Shown here piece by piece: positions 8,001 through 13,598 of a stretch of DNA of 13,598 bases; position 1 is the stretch's first letter, and the number at the start of each line of letters is the position of its first letter. The position numbers and the translations under genes were made by a program. The notes beneath the pieces were generated by a model. That model was not told the origin of the DNA. It saw only the letters and a program-made list of their open reading frames with translations, and ran no database searches. Location: NCBI GenBank assembly GCA_964575675.1, contig CAZNRY010000113.1:1-13598 (forward strand), written 5' to 3'. This stretch comes from CAZNRY01 sp964575675. GTDB lineage: Bacteria > Eisenbacteria > RBG-16-71-46 > CAIMUX01 > VGJL01.

Positions 8001-8170
8001 GAAAGGGCCGGGGCCACGGTGTTGATCTGCACCTGAACCGGCGTGGTGTCGGGGAAGGCATCGATGGGCAGATGAAACACCGCGGCGCTTCCGATCGCGG
8101 CCAGAATGATCCCTCCGACGATGACGGCAAACCGGTGGCGGATCGACCAGCTTATGATCCAGTTCAGCAT
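5057..8170 (-). CDS. czcA: Heavy-metal RND efflux transporter (CzcA/CusA family), DFG-type TM4
   Basis: A 1037-residue inner-membrane proton/metal antiporter, full length for the HME-RND family. It opens with a TM helix and LPIDAFPDTTPVQVQ (34-48), continues through SLSKFGLSQVTVIFEEG and the first TM bundle, and has the family TM4 motif DFGLIVDSSVIMVEN (393-407). There Asp399 corresponds to the proton-relay Asp, and DSS replaces the DGA common in CzcA. The second periplasmic domain has PIEMRVNEMIAGIRADVGVK. Glu660 there falls where, by my recollection of CusA, a copper-binding Met (M623) sits; the other two cluster positions also appear to be non-Met. This favours divalent ions (Zn, Co, Ni, Cd) over Cu/Ag, as an inference. 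The start is 12 bases after the adaptor stop, with GGAG in the gap, so the two are co-transcribed and should form one pump. It differs clearly from the other RND protein in this window, so it is not a recent duplicate. Confidence 0.95.
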   Translation of the reverse strand: MLNWIISWSIRHRFAVIVGGIILAAIGSAAVFHLPIDAFPDTTPVQVQINTVAPALSPLEIERQITFPIEQAISGLPKLHEVRSLSKFGLSQVTVIFEEGTEIYLGRQVVMERLQSVELPQGIDRPQLGPVATGLGEVFHYLVTGKGKSLSELRTVQDWIIKPQLRSVPGVAEVNTWGGDERQIHVVVDPVNLANHGLTLSDLAAALEQNNANVGGGSLDQAGQSALIQGIGIVTSLLDVENIIISSRDGVPTRVRDVATVVDGREIRRGAVTADGKGEVVLGLGFMLMGENSHDIARGLQVRLEEIKKSLPQGVEVATVYNRTDLVDHVMHTVKKNLLEGALLVIAVLFIFMGNLRAGLIVAAAIPLSMLFAFNLMVRAGIAGTLMSLGAIDFGLIVDSSVIMVENSAQRLSEDRTTRSQVEIVQEAAIEVRRPTMFGELIIMIVYLPILALEGVEGKLFQPMALTVIFALLGSLILSLTLMPALSAVLLPRRISEKENFVVAGAKRLYRPALRRALLRPKLVVIATALVLAGAGYMATRLGSEFVPRLREGALVINTIRLAGVSVDESVRYGLQIERALEKAFPDEIERIWTRTGTAEVATDPMGLELSDIFITLKDRDRWRRAKTQDDLVHAMQEKLSGFPGMRMVFTQPIEMRVNEMIAGIRADVGVKLFGDDFDVLKAKAREIEAVMKGIPGAADVFVEQLTGQPVLEIEVDRDAIARHGIPAHEVLDAIAALGTREVGVLQEGERRFPIAISLDSRYRTDADAVGRILVTATNGDRIPLERLTKIRMTEGPSTINREWGKRRAVIQANVRGRDVGSFVSELREALDDQVPLPPGYYVRFGGQFEHLERARSRLMIVVPLALVLILVLLYLSFRNVMDAATVFTGVPFAAVGGVLGLWLRGIPFSISAAVGFVALFGVAVLNGLVLVSTIRDSLTRNQSMREAIEQAAERRLRPVLMTALVASLGFIPMALNTGIGAEVQKPLATVVIGGLVSSTILTLLVLPVLYSIRGRMRRETEKGPVVAMGPAEASRA

Positions 8171-8182
8171 GAGGTGGCTCCG

Positions 8183-9568
8183 TTAGTTGGCTTCGACGGC
8201 ATCGCAGCACCCTGCCCCGATGCTTTCCTTCAAGGTCTCCGTCTTCAGGAGAAAGCTCCCATCGGTGACGACGGATTCCCCTGGATGGAGACCCTCCATG
8301 ACCGCGACAAGCTCGCCATCCGAAGGACTGGTCCGCACGCGCCTCGTTTCGAATTCACTGTCCGACACAGGAAGGAATACGATCTGAACCCCCTTCGCCT
8401 CCTGAACCGCTCCGCGAGGCACCAGAACAGTGGAAGTGCCGGCGCTCGCGAAGATATGGGCGCGGGCGTACATGTTGGCCCGAAGCAGGCCCGCCCGATT
8501 CCCGAGGGCCGCCCGAGCCCGGATCGTCCTTGTTTGGGGGTCGATGACCGGCGCGACATATCGGATGCTGCCCTCAAACTCCTGATCGCCAAGGGCGTCC
8601 ACTTTGAGAACGACCCGCTGGCCGGGCGAGACTTGACCGGCTTGCGATTCGGGGATGTCAATGTCGGCCCACAACGAGGAAACGTCGATGATCTCGAAGA
8701 TGGTCTCCTCTTCGCCGACGAGTGTGCCGACAGTGAAGTTGCGTTTCGTGACGACGCCGCCGATTGGCGCCCGAAGCTCATAGGCTCCCGATTCCCCATC
8801 GCCCGCGCCGACCATTTCGAGCGCAGCGAGGGCGGCGGCGACATCGGCGTTCGCTTCTTCTAATGCCTGCTCTTCGGCTTGGACCTCCTTCGTGGCCGAG
8901 ATCCCTCGGTCGTGCAGCTCCTTTTCCCGGTTGTAGCTCACCTCGGCGACCTTCGCGCGGGCTCGTGCCGCTCTGAGCCGGGCGCGCGACTCCGCCACTG
9001 AAGCGCTCTCGATGACAGCAAGGGGCACGCCCTTCGTTACCACCGAACCGAGCTCGACCTGGAAGGCCCGGATCACGCCCGGTGCCCGAGCGTTGACCAT
9101 GGCGCTCTTGGCGTTGTCCGCGACAATCGTCGCGGTTGCGATGACGGTGCCAGCCTCTCCTCCGGGGATGGCCTGTTCGGTTCGGATCCCCGCCTCAACA
9201 ACCACCTCGCTTGACTGGAGCTTGACGCGCATCCCGTTGGGTGGCGCATCGTCCGTGGCGACATCCGTCGATGGCTTCCCACCCCTCTCAGGATGGCAGA
9301 CCGGACAGAAGGACTCGGGGAACTCGTGTTCCGCACACCAGTCGCCCTTGGCCTTGAATACCGGAATGAGCTTGGGATTGCACTTGGTGCAGACCGCTTC
9401 CAGCACGTCGTGCTCGGCGCAGATACCCTCCGTGTCCGAGGCGGTTTCTGCAGGTGTAGCCTTGCCGTCGGCGCTTCGGGGTTCGGCCTGCGAAGAACTC
9501 CCGGTCCGCTGACAGGAATTGCCCAAGGTGACCAGCACCAGGGCCAGGACAAACATGACCGCGCGCAT
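8183..9568 (-). CDS. czcB: RND periplasmic adaptor (CzcB/CusB type) with N-terminal tandem Cys/His module
   Basis: A 461-residue membrane-fusion protein linking the inner-membrane pump to an outer-membrane channel. Residues 1-18 form a signal; Cys19 follows LGNS, an imperfect lipobox, so lipidation is possible but unsure. Residues 48-93 contain two units with identical spacing, C50-x2-H53-x6-C60-x2-C63 and C78-x2-H81-x6-C88-x2-C91, that are not part of the core adaptor fold. Then come the barrel/lipoyl half (ARAPGVIRAFQVELGSVV), a long Ala/Arg/Glu-rich coiled-coil hairpin (about 205-260), the second lipoyl half (ELRAPIGGVVTKRNF), beta-barrel segments and the membrane-proximal domain (VLVPRGAVQEAKG). 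It ends near a Cys pair (454-455). A GGAGGG site lies 8 bases before ATG inside the preceding gene, whose TAA is separated from this ATG by a single base. The module is shared with that neighbour. The family call is firm; metal capture by the module is inference. Confidence 0.95.
   Translation of the reverse strand: MRAVMFVLALVLVTLGNSCQRTGSSSQAEPRSADGKATPAETASDTEGICAEHDVLEAVCTKCNPKLIPVFKAKGDWCAEHEFPESFCPVCHPERGGKPSTDVATDDAPPNGMRVKLQSSEVVVEAGIRTEQAIPGGEAGTVIATATIVADNAKSAMVNARAPGVIRAFQVELGSVVTKGVPLAVIESASVAESRARLRAARARAKVAEVSYNREKELHDRGISATKEVQAEEQALEEANADVAAALAALEMVGAGDGESGAYELRAPIGGVVTKRNFTVGTLVGEEETIFEIIDVSSLWADIDIPESQAGQVSPGQRVVLKVDALGDQEFEGSIRYVAPVIDPQTRTIRARAALGNRAGLLRANMYARAHIFASAGTSTVLVPRGAVQEAKGVQIVFLPVSDSEFETRRVRTSPSDGELVAVMEGLHPGESVVTDGSFLLKTETLKESIGAGCCDAVEAN
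9290..9427 (-). repeat. Tandem 28-residue CxxH-x6-CxxC units in the adaptor
   Basis: Codes adaptor residues 48-93. Two units start 28 residues apart and are joined by IPVFKAKGDWC. The second ends in C-H-P, adding a further His. The same layout recurs in the adjacent lipoprotein at 9612-9749. Each unit offers three Cys and one His, a set fit to bind one Zn-like or soft metal ion. Confidence 0.85.
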
Positions 9569-9569
9569 C

Positions 9570-9896
9570 TTACTTTCCCTCCGACTTGGGCGGCCGAACG
9601 ATTTTCAAGTCCGGATTGCAGGCCAGGCATTGGGACTCCGGTAGCCCGTGCTCTTCGCACCAGTCCTTCGTGGCCTTGAATGCCGGAACGAGCGCAGCAT
9701 CACAGCGGGTGCACGCGGTTTCCGGGACCTGATGCTCTTCGCACCAATCCTCATGGGAGCCTGGCACGACAGTGGATGAGGCGTGGATGGCGGAAGCGGA
9801 GGGGGCGCCCTCCGATTGGCCAGTCTGCTTGGCCTCCTTGCTGCACCCGGCAACGGCGATGATCAGGGTTAGGAGAACGACGAAGAACGCGTTCAT
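9570..9896 (-). CDS. Small lipoprotein with tandem Cys/His metal-binding-type units
   Basis: A 108-residue protein. The signal MNAFFVVLLTLIIAVAGC is a clean lipoprotein signal, with the lipidated Cys at 18. A Ser/Ala/Gly linker follows. Residues 50-95 are two units, C52-x2-H55-x6-C62-x2-C65 and C80-x2-H83-x6-C90-x2-C93, joined by VPAFKATKDWC. Nothing else follows except a short basic tail. Unit spacing (28 residues) and linker match the N-terminal module of the adaptor in the next gene, so one was probably copied from the other. GGAGGA lies 7 bases before ATG, and the adaptor starts one base after this gene's TAA. I infer a membrane-anchored periplasmic metal binder feeding or buffering the pump. 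It has no resemblance to CusF, the usual copper chaperone of such operons. Coding is secure; function is inferred. Confidence 0.9.
   Translation of the reverse strand: MNAFFVVLLTLIIAVAGCSKEAKQTGQSEGAPSASAIHASSTVVPGSHEDWCEEHQVPETACTRCDAALVPAFKATKDWCEEHGLPESQCLACNPDLKIVRPPKSEGK
9612..9749 (-). repeat. Tandem 28-residue CxxH-x6-CxxC units in the lipoprotein
   Basis: Codes lipoprotein residues 50-95. Both units read D-W-C-E-E-H-x2-(hydrophobic or Val)-P-E. Their spacing is identical to the pair in the adaptor at 9290-9427, making four units within 460 bases. Confidence 0.85.
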
Positions 9897-10118
9897 GGAT
9901 ACTTCCTCCGATTCTCAGTGTGTTGGCGATGCCCTCACCGCCACGGCCAAGTTGGTAACCAGCTTTGCAGCCAGCCCTGGACAAGGCTCCTGGTCCGGCC
10001 CTAACCCGGGTGCGATCAGGATCAGAGCCAGCTTGGGTTCAAGGGATTTCCGCAGGATATGCTTCGATCCATCGGGGTCATGAGGTCGCCCCCGGACGCC
10101 AGCAAGACGCGGAGTTGT
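9897..10118 (-). other. 222-base intergenic region upstream of the lipoprotein-adaptor-pump genes
   Basis: No gene is supported here on either strand. As the only sizeable gap ahead of 9896 it is the likeliest place for a promoter or metal-responsive operator of the downstream unit. I see no convincing -35/-10 pair, no clear palindrome and no hairpin with a T-run. Confidence 0.4.
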
Positions 10119-10457
10119 TTAGGCCAGGAGGGATTTCGGAACGTGAAGGATTTCGGCGGGCTCGGCAGATGGCGGCGTGCCAATGCTCGGGGTCAACACG
10201 AGCTCAGGCGCAAGCATCGGGGCTGGAGTGTCAAGCTCTGGCGTATCGACCGGAGTCCGTTCCAGGCAGCAAACACATAGTGGACAAGAAGTTGCGCACC
10301 CATCTGGAGAACCTGCCTCATCAAATACGCAGCAGGTATCGACGGGAACCAGCGCCAAGGCCGCATGCTGCCCGACCAGAAGGAGTACGAGGACGCTCAG
10401 GATGATGTAACGCATCCCCATTAGTTTACTAGCTTCGGAAGAGAGACGCAACTTCAT
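10119..10457 (-). CDS. Small Cys-rich secreted protein, unknown function
   Basis: Up to 112 residues; ATGs at 10457, 10421 and 10415 are all possible. None has a strong ribosome site, and the last gives the tidiest signal peptide (MRYIILSVLVLLLVGQHAALA). Seven cysteines cluster right after the signal (numbered from the longest form: 42, 43, 54, 58, 61, 63, 64) in a CC...C...C..C.CC pattern. A Pro/Thr/Leu-rich tail without structure clues follows. It lies 65 bases behind the upstream RND transporter in the same direction and ahead of the lipoprotein-adaptor-pump genes. A soft-metal-binding or disulfide-rich periplasmic role is inferred from the cysteines and context only. I do not recognise a named family. 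Confidence 0.6.
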   Translation of the reverse strand: MKLRLSSEASKLMGMRYIILSVLVLLLVGQHAALALVPVDTCCVFDEAGSPDGCATSCPLCVCCLERTPVDTPELDTPAPMLAPELVLTPSIGTPPSAEPAEILHVPKSLLA

Positions 10458-10522
10458 TCGCAGCGGCGTATCTCACTCCTGTTGTCGTCTTAGCGCATCC
10501 CGGCTTTCGCCCAGGATCTCTA

Positions 10523-13500
10523 TTATTTCCCATACGACCTGCGCGTCTCCAGCCAGTAGTAGACCACCGGCAGAACGATCAGCGTCAGCAGGGTGGACGT
10601 CACGAGCCCGCCCATGACCACGACGGCCAGCGGCTTCTGGATGTCCGCGCCCGATCCTGTTGCGTAGAGCATCGGGAGATGGCCGATGAAACTCACAAGC
10701 GCAGTCATGAAGAGGGGCTTGAAGCGGAGGCGACAACCCTCGATGACAGTTTCCTGAGCGCCGCAACCTCGTTCCTTAAGCTGCCTGAAGAACGCAAGGA
10801 GCACCACTCCGTTCTGCACGGCGATCCCGAGTAGCACGATGAAAGCCACGGCAGCCGAGACAGAGAGATGCATACGGAATGCGACCGCGGCGATCAGCCC
10901 GCCGACGAGCGCGAAGGGAAGGTTGAGGATGACGAGAGCCGAGTTTCGGACGGAACCCAGAGCCGAGTAGAGAAGCAAAGCGATGAGGAGCAGCACGATC
11001 GGAACAACGATCGCGAGCTGCCGCATCGCCCTCTGCTGGTTCTCGAACTGCCCCCCGTAGCGTACAAAGTACCCAGACGGAAGGGACGCCTCGATCTCCT
11101 TCATGCTCTCCTGCACTTCAGACACGAATCCTCCGAGGTCTCGCCCGCGAATGTTCGCCTCCACGACCACTCGGCGCATCCCGTTCTCGCGGCTCACCTG
11201 CGCGGGTCCGTCTCTCTGCACGATCCGGCTGATCTGGGCCAGAGGGACCCGTTCGCCGCCCGGAGCGGAAACCAGGAGTTCTTGGAGGGTCTGCACTTTA
11301 TGGCGGGACCCCTCTTCAAAACGGACGGTGATCGGGAAGCGCTGCTGCCCCTCGATGAACGTGCTGACCGCCCGACCGGCGACTCCGGTCTCGAGTAGCT
11401 CGTTGACCTCGGAGGTGTTCAGGGCGTAGCGGGCCATGGCCGCTCGGTCCAGCTCCACCGTCTCCTGTGCCATTCCGGAGATCTGCTCCACCTTGACATC
11501 GCGGGCCCCGCGAATGTCGTTGAGGACGGCGGCCGCGGCGTCCGCGTACTTCTTCAACAGCCCCAGGTCCGGACCGAAGATCTTGACCGCAAGGTCGCTC
11601 TTGACGCCCGAGATCAGCTCGTTGACGCGCAGAGCGATCGGCTGCGAGAACGATAGGCGCAGCCCGGGGATCGCCGAGAGCTCGCCGTTGATCACCTCGA
11701 TCAGCTCTTGTTTGTCCCGGCCGGTCTTCCAGTTCTTTCGGGGCTTCAGCATGATGAAGACGTCGCTCTGCTCGGGTCCCATCGGATCTTCGGAGATCTC
11801 CGCCCGGCCGGTTTTGGTGACCACGGTCGCGACTTCCGGGAAGCGCATGACCCGCTTCTCGATCTCTTGCGCAATCACGACCGAGCCGTCGAGGGAGGCG
11901 TTCGGCAACCGCACGACATTGATTGCGATCGCCCCCTCGTCGAGGGTCGGAATGAACTCCATTCCAAGAAACGGCAGGAATCCCAAGGACAGCAGGAGCA
12001 CGAGAACTGCGATTCCCATGGTCAGTTTCGGACGCCGCATCGCCCGCTCGAGGAAGCGGAGATAACCGTGGTGGAAGCGCCGGACAAATCCGAATTCCCG
12101 TTCCTGACTGGCTCGCAGGACCCATTCGGAGAGCGGGGGTATGATCGTCATTGCCACCACGAGCGACGTGAGCAGGGCGAGCAGAAGCGTCATGGCTAAG
12201 GGCCAGAACATCTTTCCCTCGACTCCCTGAAGCGTGAAGAGCGGTACGAGGACGAGAGCGATGATCAGCACCGAGAACGCGACTGGCCGCGCGACTTCCG
12301 CGAGGGCCGATAGAACGATCGCCCTCTTCTTCTCCGTCGTGCCGCGCTCGGCCAGATGCCGGCGAATGTTCTCTACGATCACGATCGAAGCATCCACGAC
12401 CATCCCTACGGAGAAAGCGAGACCTCCGAGACTCATGAGGTTGGCGGAGATGTTCATGGGACGCATGATGAGGAAGGTGAATAGGAAGGTGATCGGGAGC
12501 GAGAGTACCACGATGAGGGCAGTCCGCAGCTCCGCGAGGAAGAGGAAGAGGACAAGGATCACGAGCACGGCTCCCATGAGGAGGGCGTCCATGACCGTCT
12601 TGATGCAGGCTTCGATCAGCTCGGTGCGGTCATAGAAGACGTCGATGCGTGTCCCCTTGGGCAGACCGCCTTGGATCCGATGGACCGCCTCCTTGACACG
12701 CTCCACGATGGTTTTAGAATTCTCCCCGCGCAGCATGATCGCCATGCCGGCGACAGTCTCTCCCTTCCCGTCGCGCGACACGGCCCCTTGGCGAGTGACT
12801 GCGCCGATCTCCACCTCGGCCACGTCCCGCAGGAATACCGGCGTGCCATCGCTCGCTTTCAGCACGACGGTCTCGATGTCCTCGATGGACATGAAGATGC
12901 CCCGGCCGACGACGTAGAACTGCTCCCACCCCTTCAGGATGTAGCCCGCTCCGGCGTTGGCGTTATTCGCCTGCACGGCCACGATCACGTCGCGCAGCGA
13001 GAGACCGTACTTGACGAGCCTGTCCGGATGAACGCGGACCTCGTACTGCTTGGCGAATCCGCCGAAGCTGTTCACTTCCGTCACCCCGGGAACGCTGCGA
13101 AGCTGGGGTGCGATGAGCCAGTCCTGGATGGTCCTCCGTTCCATTGCCGAGAGGCTGTCGCCCTCGATCGTGTACTGGAAGATCTCTCCAAGGCCCGTGC
13201 TCAAGGGGGCCATCTCCGGCTCGATCCCTTCGGGGAGGGCGTCTCGGGCCTCCTGGAGCCGCTCGAAGACCACCTGGCGTGCGAAGTAGGGATCGACCGA
13301 ATCCTCAAAAACGATGATGACCTGTGACAGCCCCGCGCGTGAGAGGGAGCGGACGAGCCGGACTCGAGGCAGTCCACCCATCTGCTGTTCGATGGGATAG
13401 GTGATCCGTTGCTCGCACTCCTCGGTTGAAAGCCCGGGCGCCTTGCTCAAGACCATCACCTGGATGTTCGTCACGTCGGGGAACGCGTCGATCGGAAGCC

Positions 13501-13594
13501 GGGTCCAAGCCACAACACCGAGAGCGGCGAGCAGGAGTCCGGCTCCAAGAACCGCCCATCTGCGCTGCAAGAGAGCGCTGAAGAATCTGACCAT
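10523..13594 (-). CDS. czcA: Second heavy-metal RND efflux transporter (CzcA/CusA family)
   Basis: A 1023-residue transporter, complete. ATG is 4 bases inside the right edge, so its ribosome site is only partly visible, but MVRFFSALLQRRWAVLGAG followed by LPIDAFPDVTNIQVMV is the expected family N-terminus. It has SLSRAGLSQVIIVFED, then TM4 as GGLAFSVGMVVDASIVIVEN (390-409). Asp401 is the proton-relay residue, but there is no DFG, so it belongs to a different HME subclass from the pump at 5057-8170. The porter domain has ALRVNELISGVKSDLAVK; Glu659 is at the place where I recall a copper-binding Met in CusA, so divalent metal is favoured. The C-terminal half has LNLPFALVGGLIAAVAFRM, then KPLAVVVMGGLVTSTLLTL and VLPVVYYWLE. 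No adaptor follows it; its own partners may lie upstream, beyond the window, or it may share the adaptor at 8183-9568. Confidence 0.95.
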   Translation of the reverse strand: MVRFFSALLQRRWAVLGAGLLLAALGVVAWTRLPIDAFPDVTNIQVMVLSKAPGLSTEECEQRITYPIEQQMGGLPRVRLVRSLSRAGLSQVIIVFEDSVDPYFARQVVFERLQEARDALPEGIEPEMAPLSTGLGEIFQYTIEGDSLSAMERRTIQDWLIAPQLRSVPGVTEVNSFGGFAKQYEVRVHPDRLVKYGLSLRDVIVAVQANNANAGAGYILKGWEQFYVVGRGIFMSIEDIETVVLKASDGTPVFLRDVAEVEIGAVTRQGAVSRDGKGETVAGMAIMLRGENSKTIVERVKEAVHRIQGGLPKGTRIDVFYDRTELIEACIKTVMDALLMGAVLVILVLFLFLAELRTALIVVLSLPITFLFTFLIMRPMNISANLMSLGGLAFSVGMVVDASIVIVENIRRHLAERGTTEKKRAIVLSALAEVARPVAFSVLIIALVLVPLFTLQGVEGKMFWPLAMTLLLALLTSLVVAMTIIPPLSEWVLRASQEREFGFVRRFHHGYLRFLERAMRRPKLTMGIAVLVLLLSLGFLPFLGMEFIPTLDEGAIAINVVRLPNASLDGSVVIAQEIEKRVMRFPEVATVVTKTGRAEISEDPMGPEQSDVFIMLKPRKNWKTGRDKQELIEVINGELSAIPGLRLSFSQPIALRVNELISGVKSDLAVKIFGPDLGLLKKYADAAAAVLNDIRGARDVKVEQISGMAQETVELDRAAMARYALNTSEVNELLETGVAGRAVSTFIEGQQRFPITVRFEEGSRHKVQTLQELLVSAPGGERVPLAQISRIVQRDGPAQVSRENGMRRVVVEANIRGRDLGGFVSEVQESMKEIEASLPSGYFVRYGGQFENQQRAMRQLAIVVPIVLLLIALLLYSALGSVRNSALVILNLPFALVGGLIAAVAFRMHLSVSAAVAFIVLLGIAVQNGVVLLAFFRQLKERGCGAQETVIEGCRLRFKPLFMTALVSFIGHLPMLYATGSGADIQKPLAVVVMGGLVTSTLLTLIVLPVVYYWLETRRSYGK

Positions 13595-13598
13595 CCGT

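Noticed and set aside
7583..8863. Long open frame (426 codons) on the + strand
   Set aside because: It lies entirely antisense to the end of the adaptor and the start of the RND transporter, both of which match known families along their length. Its translation is rich in Asp/Arg/Gly with no domain, as expected of an antisense shadow in GC-rich DNA.

Overview
The window is about 60% G+C and comes from a Gram-negative bacterium. The evidence is two RND-type efflux pumps, a periplasmic adaptor and several lipoproteins with lipobox signal peptides. The phylum cannot be fixed from this sequence. The paired Cys/His module and the sensor-kinase type resemble proteins I know from myxobacteria-like, planctomycete and other environmental high-GC lineages, but that is recollection, not a search result.

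Layout: only the left edge (1-542) is on the + strand, where the 3' end of an NmrA-like NAD(P)-binding protein runs off the window. Everything else that is convincing reads on the - strand, from right to left: a complete heavy-metal RND transporter (13594-10523); a small Cys-rich secreted protein (10457-10119); a small lipoprotein with two CxxH...CxxC units (9896-9570); a CzcB/CusB-type adaptor carrying the same two units at its N-terminus (9568-8183); a second heavy-metal RND transporter (8170-5057); a membrane histidine-kinase-like protein that has lost its catalytic residues (4983-3637); a secreted protein of unknown function overlapping it by ATGA (3640-2669); and, after a 275-base gap, a large lipoprotein with two BsuPI-like domains and a Met/His-rich insert (2393-750). 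Directly behind the stop of that last gene is a 27-codon remnant of a third RND transporter gene.

How it fits together: the core (9896-5057) is a metal-efflux unit. The lipoprotein and the adaptor could capture metal in the periplasm and pass it to the RND pump. Both transporters carry the acidic TM4 motif of the heavy-metal RND family. Both appear to lack the methionine cluster by which CusA binds Cu/Ag, so divalent metals such as Zn, Co, Ni or Cd are the more likely substrates. No outer-membrane factor (CzcC/TolC type) and no second adaptor lie inside the window. The second pump's partners may be just beyond the right edge.

The most unusual parts are four copies of a 28-residue Cys/His unit split between two adjacent genes, the pseudokinase translationally coupled to an unknown secreted protein, the Met/His-rich loop in the BsuPI lipoprotein, and the RND remnant.
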